Shown: one piece after another, positions 43,965 to 54,899 of the stretch
Layout: each line of letters opens with the position of its first letter
Position numbering within the stretch: position 1 is the stretch's first letter
Assembly: GCF_016908525.1 (NCBI RefSeq)
Contig: NZ_JAFBEB010000019.1
Coordinates: 1-54,899 of the forward strand
From: Brevibacillus fulvus
GTDB taxonomy: Bacteria > Bacillota > Bacilli > Brevibacillales > Brevibacillaceae
Length of the DNA: 54,899 nt
Direction of reading: 5' to 3'
Notes under the pieces: model-generated
Database searches by the model: none
What the model was told of the DNA's origin: nothing
Seen by the model: the letters and a program-made list of their open reading frames with translations, nothing else
Position numbers and translations under genes: made by a program

Positions 43965-44004
43965 AAAGCAGGCATCGTCAGCTAACCGCGATGCCTGCTT
44001 TTCC
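43965..44004. terminator. Bidirectional terminator between ykuK-like and Ig-repeat genes
   Basis: Perfect 13-bp arms (43965-43977 and 43989-44001) are followed by TTTT on the plus strand and TTTCTTATTT on the minus strand. Confidence 0.82.
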
Positions 44005-44010
44005 CTATAT

Positions 44011-46857
44011 TTATGGGCGAACGATGACAACAATCGTGACTCTTTTTCCCGCATAAGTGGCGGTGATCATCGCTTGTCCCGGTCCGTTAGCCTGTATAAT
44101 TCCGTCTTTGGCGTCGGCAACCAAAATTTTGCTGGTCGCCCAGATCGCCGGAACAGTGACATTTGCTTCGCTGTTATCCATATAGGTCGCGGTCAAAGTC
44201 ACTTGTTTCTTTTCGCCAGTCTTCATTTCCAACTTGACGGCACTGGCTTTTAAATACTTCAAATTGTCGTTTTCAATCGGGATTGTCAGCGTTTTGCCGC
44301 CATATTTAACCGACAACGTCGTTTTTCCTGAGCCAGTCGCGGTCACAAGGCCATCGACCACATCGGCAATCTTGTAATTGCGCGTCGTCCAATCCGCTTC
44401 GCTGGAGACATCGCGAGTCGTTCCATTGGAGTAAACAGCCGTTGCCACCAGTTGTTCCGTTTGCCCTGTTTTCATCATCAGGTACCGTTTGTTTAGCTCC
44501 AACTTTTGCACAACTTCGATTTCCACCGGAATGACGAGTGTTGCACCCCCATACTTGGCCGTAATCGTTGTCTTTCCTGTGCCATTGGCAGTAACAGCGC
44601 CGCTCGTAACGGATACGACCTTGGTGTTTCCGGAAAACCACTCGGCCTCTTCGGTGACATCTTTCACAGAACCTTGGGTAAACGTTGCCGTTAATTTAAT
44701 CTGTTTTTGGTCGGTTAATCCCATGACCAGTTTGGTAACGTCAGCGGTCAAGGTTTTAGCCACGCCCACTTCAACGGGAATGGTAATGCTCTTGTTTTTG
44801 TAAGTGGCGGTGACATTCGTTTTTCCGCTTGCTTTTGCCTTGATCAGGCCATCCAGTACGCTTGCGACATCCTCGGCAGCAGATACCCACTCCGCCTCTT
44901 CGGTCACATCCTTTGTGGTTCCGTCGCCAAAGGTGGCAGTCAAGGTCACTTGTTTGCTTCCTGTCTCGTCAAGAGCCACCCGTGTATCACTGGCCGATAA
45001 ATCTTTGATCACTCCCACTTGAACGGAGATCGTTGCCGAACGATTCAGATATGTAACGGTTATTGTGGCGGTACCGATTCCTGTTCCATCCACGACGCCA
45101 TCGGATACTTCAGCCACATCCTCATTGCTGCTTTTCCATTCCGCTTCCTTGGTCACATCTTCTTTTCTGTTGTCCGCATAGACTGCATAAACCGTTACTG
45201 CCGCCGAGCCGTCATCCTGCAAAATCAGCGAACTATCGCTCACTTCAAGCTTTCGCGGAACATCGACATCAACGACGATCGTAACCTTTTTGCCCTGATA
45301 GGTGGCGGTGATCACTGTGCTGCCGGCCTCATACGCACTAATTTTCCCATTCTTGACATACGCCACGTCTTCATTGCTGCTTGACCAGTCAGCTTCGCTG
45401 GTCACATCGTCGGTTGATCCATCCGCATAGGCAGCGGTCAGCACCAGCTGTTCACTGTCGCCGACTTGCAAGGATATATCCTGCTTGTTCACTTCCAGAT
45501 TCCGCGGTATATCCACATCAACCGAGACCTTCACCGACTTGTCTCCATATGTGGCCGTGATCGTCGCTTCCCCGGACCCAAACGCTGACACTTTGCCTTT
45601 TGCAACATAAGCCACATCTTCATCGCTGGATGTCCAAGTTGCTTCGCTGGTCACATCATCGGTTGATCCGTCGGCAAATGTGGCGGTCAAAGTCAACTGC
45701 TCGCTTTCGCCTTTGTGCAAAAATAAATCCTGTTTGTCAATCTCAAGCTTTTTCCCCGTACCTACATCAACGGAGATGGTCACTTCTTTGGTTCCATAAC
45801 TCGCCGTCAACGTTGCTTGACCCACAGCGTAGGAGCTTACTTTTCCCGTACTGTCTACATCAACCACGTCCGGATTGCTGCTGGACCATTTTGCTTTGTT
45901 AGTGACAATCTCACTGGTGCCGTCGGCGTAATATGCTGTCAATGCCACGTCTTCGCTCTGATTGATTTGCATGATCAGACTGGGCTTATCCACTTCCAGC
46001 CGCTTGGCAATATCGACTTGAACCGTGATCGTTGCCGTTTTTCCTCCATAAGTGGCGGTGATCGTCGCTTCCCCAGTTCCGTAAGCGGTGATCAATCCTT
46101 TGACGACATCGGCTACATCGTCTTTATTTGTGCTCCATTCCGCCTTGGCGGCTACATCTTCCACTGTTCCATCTTCAAACGTAGCCATCAAGCGAATCTG
46201 CTCTGTACCTTTATTCCTTAGAAAAATACTTGTTTGATCCGGGTCAAGCCGTTTGACCAGATCCACTTCCACCGGAATCGTCACCGATTGTGTTCCCAAA
46301 GTGGCCTTTACGCTCGCCGTTCCTGAGCCTACCCCGGTAATCAAGCCATTTAAAACATCGGCTACATCTTGACTGTCCGTGGTCCACTCTGCCTTGGCAG
46401 TTACGTCCTCGGTCGTCCCATCTGTATAAGTTGCCGTCAGTTTCACTTGTTGCTGATCTCCCGTGCGAAGCGTCACCTTCTGTGCATCCTTGGTCAAAGT
46501 ACGCACCTTTTTGCTAATCGCCACCGTGACGACCACTGTCTTCGTCATGTACGTCGCTGTGATCGTGGCCGTCCCTTCCTTCTTCGCCGTCACCGTACCG
46601 GCATAGACGGAGACCGTATCATCCGGAGTTGACCAATCTGCTTTGATGGTTACATCGGAAGTCGCACCACTTTCATATATAGCAGTGGCTGTGAGCGATT
46701 GTGTATCCCCCACTTCCATAGTCAACGAGTTTTTTGAAAGAACCAGCTTCGATATTTCATCCGCATATGCTGAAGGTATGCCGGCGGGATTCAAAAAAAT
46801 CGAAACCACCAAAAGGATTGGCAAGATCTTCAGCAACACTCCCCGTATTCCTATCAC
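44011..46857 (-). CDS. Secreted protein with eleven tandem Ig-like (BIG2) domains
   Basis: The 948-residue precursor has a signal peptide (LLKILPILLVVSIFL, cleaved near SAYA) and then eleven repeats of about 83 residues to the last residue. Each repeat starts like KLEVDKPSLIM, has (L/I)TATYxDGT, a tryptophan in AxWSS or AEWTS, and ends TITATYGGKTxTIxVxV. These are the marks of bacterial Ig-like group 2 domains found in adhesins and S-layer-associated proteins. No catalytic domain, LPxTG, SLH or choline-binding anchor is seen. GTG 46857 is selected because GGAGGAG lies eight bases upstream; an extended frame runs over the tRNA-Arg terminator. Confidence 0.9.
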   Translation of the reverse strand: MIGIRGVLLKILPILLVVSIFLNPAGIPSAYADEISKLVLSKNSLTMEVGDTQSLTATAIYESGATSDVTIKADWSTPDDTVSVYAGTVTAKKEGTATITATYMTKTVVVTVAISKKVRTLTKDAQKVTLRTGDQQQVKLTATYTDGTTEDVTAKAEWTTDSQDVADVLNGLITGVGSGTASVKATLGTQSVTIPVEVDLVKRLDPDQTSIFLRNKGTEQIRLMATFEDGTVEDVAAKAEWSTNKDDVADVVKGLITAYGTGEATITATYGGKTATITVQVDIAKRLEVDKPSLIMQINQSEDVALTAYYADGTSEIVTNKAKWSSSNPDVVDVDSTGKVSSYAVGQATLTASYGTKEVTISVDVGTGKKLEIDKQDLFLHKGESEQLTLTATFADGSTDDVTSEATWTSSDEDVAYVAKGKVSAFGSGEATITATYGDKSVKVSVDVDIPRNLEVNKQDISLQVGDSEQLVLTAAYADGSTDDVTSEADWSSSNEDVAYVKNGKISAYEAGSTVITATYQGKKVTIVVDVDVPRKLEVSDSSLILQDDGSAAVTVYAVYADNRKEDVTKEAEWKSSNEDVAEVSDGVVDGTGIGTATITVTYLNRSATISVQVGVIKDLSASDTRVALDETGSKQVTLTATFGDGTTKDVTEEAEWVSAAEDVASVLDGLIKAKASGKTNVTATYKNKSITIPVEVGVAKTLTADVTKLVMGLTDQKQIKLTATFTQGSVKDVTEEAEWFSGNTKVVSVTSGAVTANGTGKTTITAKYGGATLVIPVEIEVVQKLELNKRYLMMKTGQTEQLVATAVYSNGTTRDVSSEADWTTRNYKIADVVDGLVTATGSGKTTLSVKYGGKTLTIPIENDNLKYLKASAVKLEMKTGEKKQVTLTATYMDNSEANVTVPAIWATSKILVADAKDGIIQANGPGQAMITATYAGKRVTIVVIVRP

Positions 46858-47066
46858 CTTGGTATCTCCTCCATTCGTTTTTGTTTGTCGGTAATGGGTA
46901 GACTTTACAATATTGTTTTCGGATAAATTTGCCAATGTTATGAATGATTTCTGTAAAGCAAGCGGATTTGCTTTGTCAAACTTGCAAGGCGGCATGACGA
47001 TGAACGTGTTGGCAAACGGACTGCCGGTGTTGACTGAATCACAGAATATTGCCCGGGCAAAGAAAA
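46858..47066. other. Leader region of the Ig-repeat gene
   Basis: No gene is seen. A TTGGCA-17-TATTGT pair on the minus strand around 46907-46936 could be its promoter; the match is only moderate. Confidence 0.3.
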
Positions 47067-47092
47067 AAACCGCGTGCATCACGCGGTTTTTC
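47060..47092 (-). terminator. Terminator of tRNA-Arg
   Basis: Arms AAACCGCGT (47067-47075) and ACGCGGTTT (47081-47089) are followed by seven T on the minus strand, just after the tRNA. Confidence 0.85.
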
Positions 47093-47094
47093 GA

Positions 47095-47171
<77 letters not shown>

Positions 47172-47187
47172 ATCGACTCTACCGTTT

Positions 47188-47216
47188 ATTATAGGAGGGA
47201 ACACCGCTTTTTGCAA
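47188..47216 (-). promoter_or_regulatory. Promoter of tRNA-Arg
   Basis: TTGCAA (47211-47216) and TATAAT (47188-47193) on the minus strand are separated by 17 bp and end 17 bp before the tRNA. Confidence 0.8.
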
Positions 47217-47250
47217 ATTGAAAACGGCGAGCAATCAGTTGCCCGCCGTC
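47215..47250 (-). terminator. Terminator of serS
   Basis: Arms ACGGCGAGCAA (47224-47234) and TTGCCCGCCGT (47239-47249), with one mismatch, are followed by TTTTCAATTT on the minus strand. It abuts the tRNA-Arg -35 element. Confidence 0.7.
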
Positions 47251-47270
47251 CAATCCGTTTTGTTTCTACC

Positions 47271-48875
<1,605 letters not shown>

Positions 48876-48929
48876 CTACAACTTATATACCTATGTAAAG
48901 TCAACAAACCCGTTCGATTTGATTAGCAA

Positions 48930-48963
48930 AAAGAAAAGAACCAGCGATTTTCACTGGTTCTTT
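48930..48963 (-). terminator. Terminator of pdxST
   Basis: A perfect 10-bp stem (48935-48944 and 48954-48963) is followed on the minus strand by TTCTTTTTG. Confidence 0.82.
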
Positions 48964-48974
48964 GTCCCTTCAAA

Positions 48975-49553
48975 TCAAGAGCGGTATTCCTTGACCATCT
49001 CCAAAAAGTACTTGTGGAAACGGTAATCTTCCGTCAATTCAGGATGAAAGGCAGCGGCCAAATAATGTCCTTCCCGCGCTGCGACAATTTTCTCCTCATG
49101 TTTGGCCAATACTTGACCGCGATCGCTGATTTCCATAATATACGGCGCCCGGATAAAGACAGCGGGGAAATCAGAAGCAACGCCGGCAATCGGCAATTTG
49201 ATCTCAAAGCTGTCTTTTTGACGTCCGTAGGCATTTCGTTCCACTTTTATATCCATCAACTGCAAATGAGCGTCGTCCTGACCATTGATCCGTTTTGCCA
49301 ACAAAATCGCCCCAGCGCAAGTGCCGAAAATCGGTCGCTGCTCTAGTCCAAACTTGCGGATCTCTTCCATGAAGCCGTATTTGTGCATCAGTTTGCTGAT
49401 GGTGGTGCTTTCCCCACCGGGAATCACCAATCCGTCGAGATCATGCAAATCATCCACTTTTTTCACGGTGCGTGCTTCCGATGCCCCCGCCAATTCCAAC
49501 ATGCGGATGTGCTCGGCCACAGCTCCTTGTAAAGCCAATACACCTATCTTCAT
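48975..49553 (-). CDS. pdxT: PdxT, glutaminase subunit of pyridoxal 5'-phosphate synthase
   Basis: PdxT hydrolyses glutamine and channels ammonia to PdxS. The 192-residue class I glutamine amidotransferase has the nucleophile C79 (GTCAGAILLA) and partners H170 and E172 (HPELTED), and the oxyanion region GGESTT. ATG 49553 has AAGGTG upstream and gives the family start MKIGVLALQGA. It lies 10 bp behind pdxS. Confidence 0.97.
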   Translation of the reverse strand: MKIGVLALQGAVAEHIRMLELAGASEARTVKKVDDLHDLDGLVIPGGESTTISKLMHKYGFMEEIRKFGLEQRPIFGTCAGAILLAKRINGQDDAHLQLMDIKVERNAYGRQKDSFEIKLPIAGVASDFPAVFIRAPYIMEISDRGQVLAKHEEKIVAAREGHYLAAAFHPELTEDYRFHKYFLEMVKEYRS

Positions 49554-49563
49554 GAGAGTCACC

Positions 49564-50454
49564 TTACCATCCGCGCTCTTGCATGCGATCTGCTTCGCGA
49601 ATTTTGGAAATCTCAATACCGGTCATCGCCGTGCCTAAACCTTTTGATACACGTGCGATCAGTTCGTAGTCAGTGTAATGGGTTGTGGCCTCAACAATCG
49701 CCCGCGCAAATTTCTCCGGATTTTCTGATTTAAAGATACCCGAGCCAACAAATACACCATCTGCCCCCAAATGCATCATTAAAGCTGCATCAGACGGAGT
49801 CGCTACACCGCCAGCAGCAAAATTGACAACTGGCAGTTTGCCATTTTTATGAACATATTCAAGCAAATCGTAAGGTGCGCCCAGATTTTTCGCTTCTGCC
49901 ATCAATTCGTCATAGGACATCGATTGGACTTTGCGAATTTGTGCCTGAACCGTCCGCATATGACGTACCGCTTCTACGATATTGCCTGTTCCCGGTTCCC
50001 CTTTGGTTCGAATCATGGAAGCTCCTTCACCAATCCGACGGAGTGCTTCCCCAAGATCACGCGCACCGCAAACGAATGGCACGGTAAACTCTTTTTTATT
50101 GATATGGTAGAGATCATCAGCGGGTGTCAACACTTCGCTCTCATCAAGATAGTCGACTCCCATTGATTCCAATACACGGGCTTCTACAAAATGTCCAATC
50201 CGCGCTTTGGCCATAACCGGAATGGATACGGCTTTCAATACCTCTTCCACAATGGAAAGATCGGCCATCCGGGCAACGCCACCGGCCGCACGAATATCAG
50301 ATGGAACCCGCTCCAGCGCCATTACCGCTACAGCTCCTGCTGCTTCCGCAATCTTCGCTTGTTCTGCATTTACGACGTCCATAATCACGCCGCCTTTTTG
50401 CATCTCCGCCATACCTCTTTTGACGCGTGTGGTTCCTACTTGTGCTTCTGACAT
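49564..50454 (-). CDS. pdxS: PdxS, pyridoxal 5'-phosphate synthase subunit
   Basis: The dodecameric TIM-barrel enzyme makes pyridoxal phosphate from ribose 5-phosphate, glyceraldehyde 3-phosphate and ammonia. The 296-residue product begins with [22 protein letters not shown], contains the ribose-5-phosphate-binding lysine K83 (MAKARIGH) and [21 protein letters not shown] 50454 has AAAGGGGG upstream. It precedes pdxT in the usual operon and has a palindrome in its leader. Confidence 0.98.
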   Translation of the reverse strand: MSEAQVGTTRVKRGMAEMQKGGVIMDVVNAEQAKIAEAAGAVAVMALERVPSDIRAAGGVARMADLSIVEEVLKAVSIPVMAKARIGHFVEARVLESMGVDYLDESEVLTPADDLYHINKKEFTVPFVCGARDLGEALRRIGEGASMIRTKGEPGTGNIVEAVRHMRTVQAQIRKVQSMSYDELMAEAKNLGAPYDLLEYVHKNGKLPVVNFAAGGVATPSDAALMMHLGADGVFVGSGIFKSENPEKFARAIVEATTHYTDYELIARVSKGLGTAMTGIEISKIREADRMQERGW

Positions 50455-50479
50455 ATTGTCAGCCCCCTTTAAAAAAAGT

Positions 50480-50507
50480 TAAACAATAATCAAAGTAATA
50501 TTGTTTA
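50480..50507. promoter_or_regulatory. Palindrome in the pdxS leader
   Basis: TAAACAATA (50480-50488) and TATTGTTTA (50499-50507) are perfect inverted arms with a 10-bp spacer, about 25 bp before the pdxS start. It may be an operator; a hairpin in the mRNA is the alternative. Confidence 0.35.
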
Positions 50508-50561
50508 GTATACAACTGCGTGAGTAAGTTTCAAGTTATTTCTATCGGATATATCAGCTTT

Positions 50562-51866
50562 TTACTTTCCACCCAACATATTGCTGATAAACTCAAAAAT
50601 ACTCCGGAACAGCAGGCGAATCCAGCTTGCTTCTTCCACATCTTGCGCTGCTACGAGATTGTATCCGCTTTTTTGCGCATCCTCTGGCCGCAAATACTCA
50701 TCGGTTATTCCTTTGGCCTGGTAAACCACTTGTCCAATCACTTGCCCTTTTTTGATGGGAGCGGTTAAATCGTTGAAAGTTACCGTCGGCTGATAATTTT
50801 TTTCTTCCCCGATTTTTGAGACCAGTTGAATATCATTTTCCGCAACGGCCGGGACGCTTAATTCAACCCCTTTTTTCACTGGCGCTGTCTCAAAGCCCTT
50901 AATCGCGCTATCTTTCTCCTGGACTTTGGTCAGCTTGAAGTTGCTGAATCCGTAGTCCAACAGTTTTTGCGTTTCCACAAAGCGTTTTGTTTCAGACTCT
51001 GTACCCATGACGACGCTGATCAAACGAATGCCGTCCCGTATTGCCGTTCCCGTGAAACAGTACTTAGCTTGATCGGTATAACCTGTTTTTAGTCCGTCAA
51101 CTCCCGCATACTCATTCGGCAATCCGGGGAGCATCCAGTTATAGTTTGCTTTTTTGAGCGGATTTTCTGTCCCTTCGCGGAAAGTGAGACGGGGAATTTT
51201 GGAGTATTCCAATGCCTCTGGAAAATCGGTAATCAGCGCACGAGCGAGAATCGCCGCATCGCGTGCGGACATGACGTTATCCTTGTCGATGCCTTTCGGA
51301 CTATACGGTCCTAATTCATTGGCGGGCAGACCGGAAGCCGTGGCAAAAAATGCCGTTTTCATCCCCAGTTCCTGCGCCTTTTTGTTCATCATCGCAACAA
51401 AATTGGCTTCACTGCCCCCCACTTTTTCGGCTAACAGGACAGTCGCGTCATTCGCTGATGCGATGGCCATTGCCTTATACAGTTCCTGTACTGTGAACTC
51501 CTCACCAAGATTCAGGTAAACACCTGCCGAATCAGACATCTTGGCAATATAAAACGCATATTCGCTAACTGGAACTTTTTCATCCCAGGTTATTTTCTTT
51601 TGTTTTAATGCTTCCAAGACCAAATACTCCGTCATCATCTTGGTCATGCTGGCCGGTGGCAAGGCTATGTCAGGATTGTTACTGTACAAAATTTTCCCGG
51701 TGGAAGCCTCAACCAAAATCGCCGATTTTACCGCCAACTGCAAGTTTGGTTGAACTGCTTCTGCCGCGTTCGCTGCTTGTAAGCTTGTCCCCAGCCAAAA
51801 CAGCGTAAATACAGCGACAGAAAGGAATAATCCTGTAAGCCGCTTCGTCCATTTCATTCTGATCAT
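50562..51866 (-). CDS. dacA: D-alanyl-D-alanine carboxypeptidase (PBP5-type DacA)
   Basis: The enzyme trims the terminal D-Ala from wall peptides. The 434-residue precursor has a signal peptide (cleaved near ANAA), the SxxK motif with S73 and K76 (PPASMTK), an SAN motif (IASANDATVLL), KTG (DGLKTGYT), the PBP5 C-terminal beta domain and an amphipathic membrane-binding helix at the end (WIRLLFRSIFEFISNMLGG). ATG 51866 is used; ribosome-binding spacing is long (GGGAG 13 bases away), so a GTG at 51878 remains possible. It follows guaB, as in B. subtilis. Confidence 0.95.
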   Translation of the reverse strand: MIRMKWTKRLTGLFLSVAVFTLFWLGTSLQAANAAEAVQPNLQLAVKSAILVEASTGKILYSNNPDIALPPASMTKMMTEYLVLEALKQKKITWDEKVPVSEYAFYIAKMSDSAGVYLNLGEEFTVQELYKAMAIASANDATVLLAEKVGGSEANFVAMMNKKAQELGMKTAFFATASGLPANELGPYSPKGIDKDNVMSARDAAILARALITDFPEALEYSKIPRLTFREGTENPLKKANYNWMLPGLPNEYAGVDGLKTGYTDQAKYCFTGTAIRDGIRLISVVMGTESETKRFVETQKLLDYGFSNFKLTKVQEKDSAIKGFETAPVKKGVELSVPAVAENDIQLVSKIGEEKNYQPTVTFNDLTAPIKKGQVIGQVVYQAKGITDEYLRPEDAQKSGYNLVAAQDVEEASWIRLLFRSIFEFISNMLGGK

Positions 51867-51981
51867 TTTTCCAAACACTCTCCCTCTCTGTCGTTCTTAT
51901 CTGTCAATACCCAAGCACTAGTTTACCATAAGATATCGCTTTGATTGAAGTTGCTTGAGACCGAAATGTCCCCCAAAATTA

Positions 51982-52016
51982 GGAAACCCCTTTCCAAGTA
52001 TCCTTGGAAAGGGGGC
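51982..52016 (-). terminator. Terminator of guaB
   Basis: A perfect 12-bp stem (51987-51998 and 52003-52014) with a 4-nt loop is followed by TTTCC on the minus strand. The T run is short. Confidence 0.65.
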
Positions 52017-52023
52017 TGACCAA

Positions 52024-53490
<1,467 letters not shown>

Positions 53491-53521
53491 TTACCCCTTT
53501 CTCCTAAAATATTTTATCGCA

Positions 53522-53550
53522 AGTTTAACAACCACATAATTTAATGTCAA
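53522..53550 (-). promoter_or_regulatory. Sigma-A promoter of guaB
   Basis: TTGACA (53545-53550) and TAAACT (53522-53527) on the minus strand are separated by 17 bp, about 40 bp before the start codon. Confidence 0.8.
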
Positions 53551-53561
53551 GAAATCCTTAT

Positions 53562-53637
53562 AATGTTCGGTGACTCAGGGAATTATACAGATAAATCGAA
53601 AAATAAACAGCACAATAAGTTTAATAAACCGAATATT
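53562..53637. promoter_or_regulatory. PurBox-like sites between guaB and yaaC
   Basis: GTCACCGAACATT (minus strand, 53562-53574) holds the exact CCGAAC core just upstream of the guaB -35, and TAAACCGAATATT (53625-53637, plus strand) matches 11 of 13 positions. They are opposed but about 50 bp apart, wider than the usual 16-17. Confidence 0.4.
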
Positions 53638-53657
53638 TTACAGAGGTGATTGGAGCA

Positions 53658-54626
53658 ATGGATGATCAGTGGGAACCCATTTGCTTTTTGGAGGCGGAAC
53701 CAAACGCACGCCGGTTCCTTACCGACGCGTATCAAGCAGCCGGAATCGATAATCCGCAGCGCCTTGCCTTCCAACAGAGCACCCGGTTCGTTTATACCTG
53801 GAAACAGGCACGCAGCTTGTATCAAACCGCTTCACAGGCAGAGTTGCTGATTCAGCCCCTGCTTCTTTTTTACGGGTGCCGGTCTTTATTGAATGGTTTA
53901 TTACTGAGCAGAGATCCGTTCTTTCCGCAAAGCAGCAAAGTTCTCCAGCACGGTCTTACAACCCGAAAGCTAAAACGGAATCCCTATCACTTTCTTGAGG
54001 ATGAAGTACGTCCCCAAAAGGAGGGGTTTTTTGCTCACATTACCAAGATTTACTCGCCTTTTCCTTTACAAAATCGGTATACCGTTCAGGAATTGCTCTG
54101 CTCTATGGTGTCTTTATGCGATGATTACTCGCTCATCGTAGGTGCAAGTCCCTGGCATTTAATTGAACCAGCGGATCGATTTGATTGGAGGCTTCCTAAA
54201 CTCCCTAGCGGAGCACTCGCTTATTCGCTTGATACACTAGTTCAATATCTCAATCGGCATTCCCCTAAACATATTCAATTTCAGCCTGGACAAGCTGCCG
54301 AGACAGAGCACGAATACCATTACATAAGAGTGCAGTTTTTTCAAGAAAACAATGCCGCTTTAGAGCAGCACCCTTTGTTTACCCGAAACGATCAAGGTAA
54401 ATGGTTTTTTTGGAATCGCACAGAAACGTCCCCCTTACCTATTTGGGCATCTCATTTTTTGCTTTTATACTTACTTGGGATGCTTTGTCGGTATGAAGCT
54501 GATGGATGGGGCGAACTGATACTGTCTCAAATGTATGCGGAAAAGTACTTAATTGAGCGATTTCTGTATGATCACCAATTGCACTTCCCCCGATTTATTG
54601 CTCAGGAAATAAAACAGCAGTTGTAA
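53658..54626 (+). CDS. yaaC: YaaC-like protein
   Basis: This 322-residue protein of unknown function resembles YaaC, found between rrnO and guaB in Bacillales. It is rich in aromatic residues, has no signal peptide and shows the segments LLIQPLLLFYGCRSLLNGLLL and FLLLYLLGMLCRYEADGWGELI typical of the family. No catalytic motif is evident. ATG 53658 has AGAGGTG nine bases upstream; a GTG four codons earlier overlaps that site. It is divergent from guaB and converges on the rRNA operon. Confidence 0.88.
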   Translation: MDDQWEPICFLEAEPNARRFLTDAYQAAGIDNPQRLAFQQSTRFVYTWKQARSLYQTASQAELLIQPLLLFYGCRSLLNGLLLSRDPFFPQSSKVLQHGLTTRKLKRNPYHFLEDEVRPQKEGFFAHITKIYSPFPLQNRYTVQELLCSMVSLCDDYSLIVGASPWHLIEPADRFDWRLPKLPSGALAYSLDTLVQYLNRHSPKHIQFQPGQAAETEHEYHYIRVQFFQENNAALEQHPLFTRNDQGKWFFWNRTETSPLPIWASHFLLLYLLGMLCRYEADGWGELILSQMYAEKYLIERFLYDHQLHFPRFIAQEIKQQL

Positions 54627-54640
54627 GCAAATATTTCCCT

Positions 54641-54674
54641 AATAAAAAAACCAGTTCGTAATGAACTGGTTTAT
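54641..54674 (-). terminator. Terminator of the rRNA operon
   Basis: Arms AAACCAGTTC (54648-54657) and GAACTGGTTT (54663-54672) are followed by seven T on the minus strand. It ends the minus-strand rRNA transcript; the plus-strand T run after yaaC is short. Confidence 0.8.
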
Positions 54675-54813
54675 ATGCATACCTGCTTGTTCCTTCAAAA
54701 CTGGATACGCAAGCTCGCATCAGCTTTTGTTCGCTCCGTTGCCCTCGTCCTTGCGGACTTCAGCCAAAGGTCGCTTATCAAAAGCGATACTGCGCAATTT
54801 GCTAAAGGAAATG
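54675..54813 (-). other. rRNA operon 3' trailer without a 5S gene
   Basis: Between the 23S 3' end and the terminator lie 140 bases. They contain a spacer sequence ATCCAGTTTTGAAGG common in Bacillales rRNA operons, but nothing resembling a 5S rRNA of about 117 nt. Confidence 0.75.
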
Positions 54814-54899
54814 TGGATAAGCCCTCGACCGATTAGTATTCGTCAGCTCCACGCGTTACCGCGCTTCCACACCGAACCTATCAACCTCATCGTCTATGA
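54814..54899 (-). rRNA. 23S ribosomal RNA, 3' end (partial)
   Basis: The minus strand reads GGTTGATAGGTTCGGTGTGG, then GGAGCTGACGAATACTAATC and GGTCGAGGGCTTATCC, the conserved last helices of 23S rRNA. The gene runs off the right edge. The exact 3' end is inferred from the pairing partner at the 5' end, which is outside the window. Confidence 0.96.

Noticed and set aside
44011-46857. Regular repeats as a CRISPR-like or tandem DNA array
   Set aside because: The repeat unit is about 250 bp, codes for protein throughout and diverges at DNA level; it is a domain array.
46858-47082. 75-codon extension of the Ig-repeat protein
   Set aside because: It runs over the promoter region and tRNA-Arg terminator; the signal peptide begins after GTG 46857.
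54675-54813. Possible 5S rRNA after 23S
   Set aside because: The 140 bases show none of the conserved 5S segments.

Overview
This is a core chromosomal segment of a spore-forming Bacillales bacterium. It carries the rrnO-to-spoVG neighbourhood known from Bacillus subtilis, read mirror-wise. The 23S rRNA 3' end, yaaC, guaB, dacA, pdxST and serS are at the right. SRP RNA, dnaX, ebfC, recR, yaaL, bofA, gin, tmk, darA, yaaR, holB, ricT, yabA, rsmI, abrB, metG, tatD, yabE, rnmV, rsmA, veg, sspF, ispE, purR, ridA and spoVG follow towards the left, mostly on the minus strand. Sporulation genes (spoVG, sspF, gin, bofA, a YjcZ-like peptide, spo0M) and Gram-positive control elements (T-boxes, a large-type SRP RNA, AbrB/Spo0A sites) fix the lineage. 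AbrB ends in a CxxC...CxxC module and yabG is absent between rsmA and veg, so this is not B. subtilis itself; a deeper Bacillales lineage (for example Alicyclobacillaceae-like) is plausible but not proven.

Layout: 1-5.3 kb spoVG to rnmV; 5.3-10 kb yabE, tatD and metG with its T-box leader; 10.3 kb abrB on the plus strand; 10.6-18.3 kb a long minus-strand run (rsmI to gin); 18.4-20.1 kb two unusual genes (a degenerate UDP-glucose dehydrogenase-like protein and an unknown membrane protein); 20.1-24.4 kb bofA to dnaX; 24.6-26.5 kb a PAS sensor kinase and the SRP RNA.

The accessory part is 26.7-47 kb. It opens with an ECF-sigma-type promoter driving pspA, DUF350, DUF4178 and DUF4247 lipoprotein genes, an envelope-stress operon. 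It continues with an OmpR-type two-component system divergent from an NlpC/P60 hydrolase, a DedA protein, a short flavoprotein, VOC proteins including a FosB-acetyltransferase fusion, spo0M, a YeiH/LysR divergent pair, an azoreductase, tRNA-Ser, a pseudouridine synthase, tadA, a copper operon (CopC-CopD fusion plus YcnI), a YkuK protein, an 11-repeat Ig-like surface protein and tRNA-Arg. The conserved backbone resumes at serS.

The points most worth a second look are the catalytically dead UDP-glucose dehydrogenase relative in the sporulation cluster, the FosB-GNAT fusion, the apparent ACG start codon of the copper gene, the PspA-centred operon, and the rRNA operon that ends without a 5S gene. 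No prophage, transposon or CRISPR array was seen.
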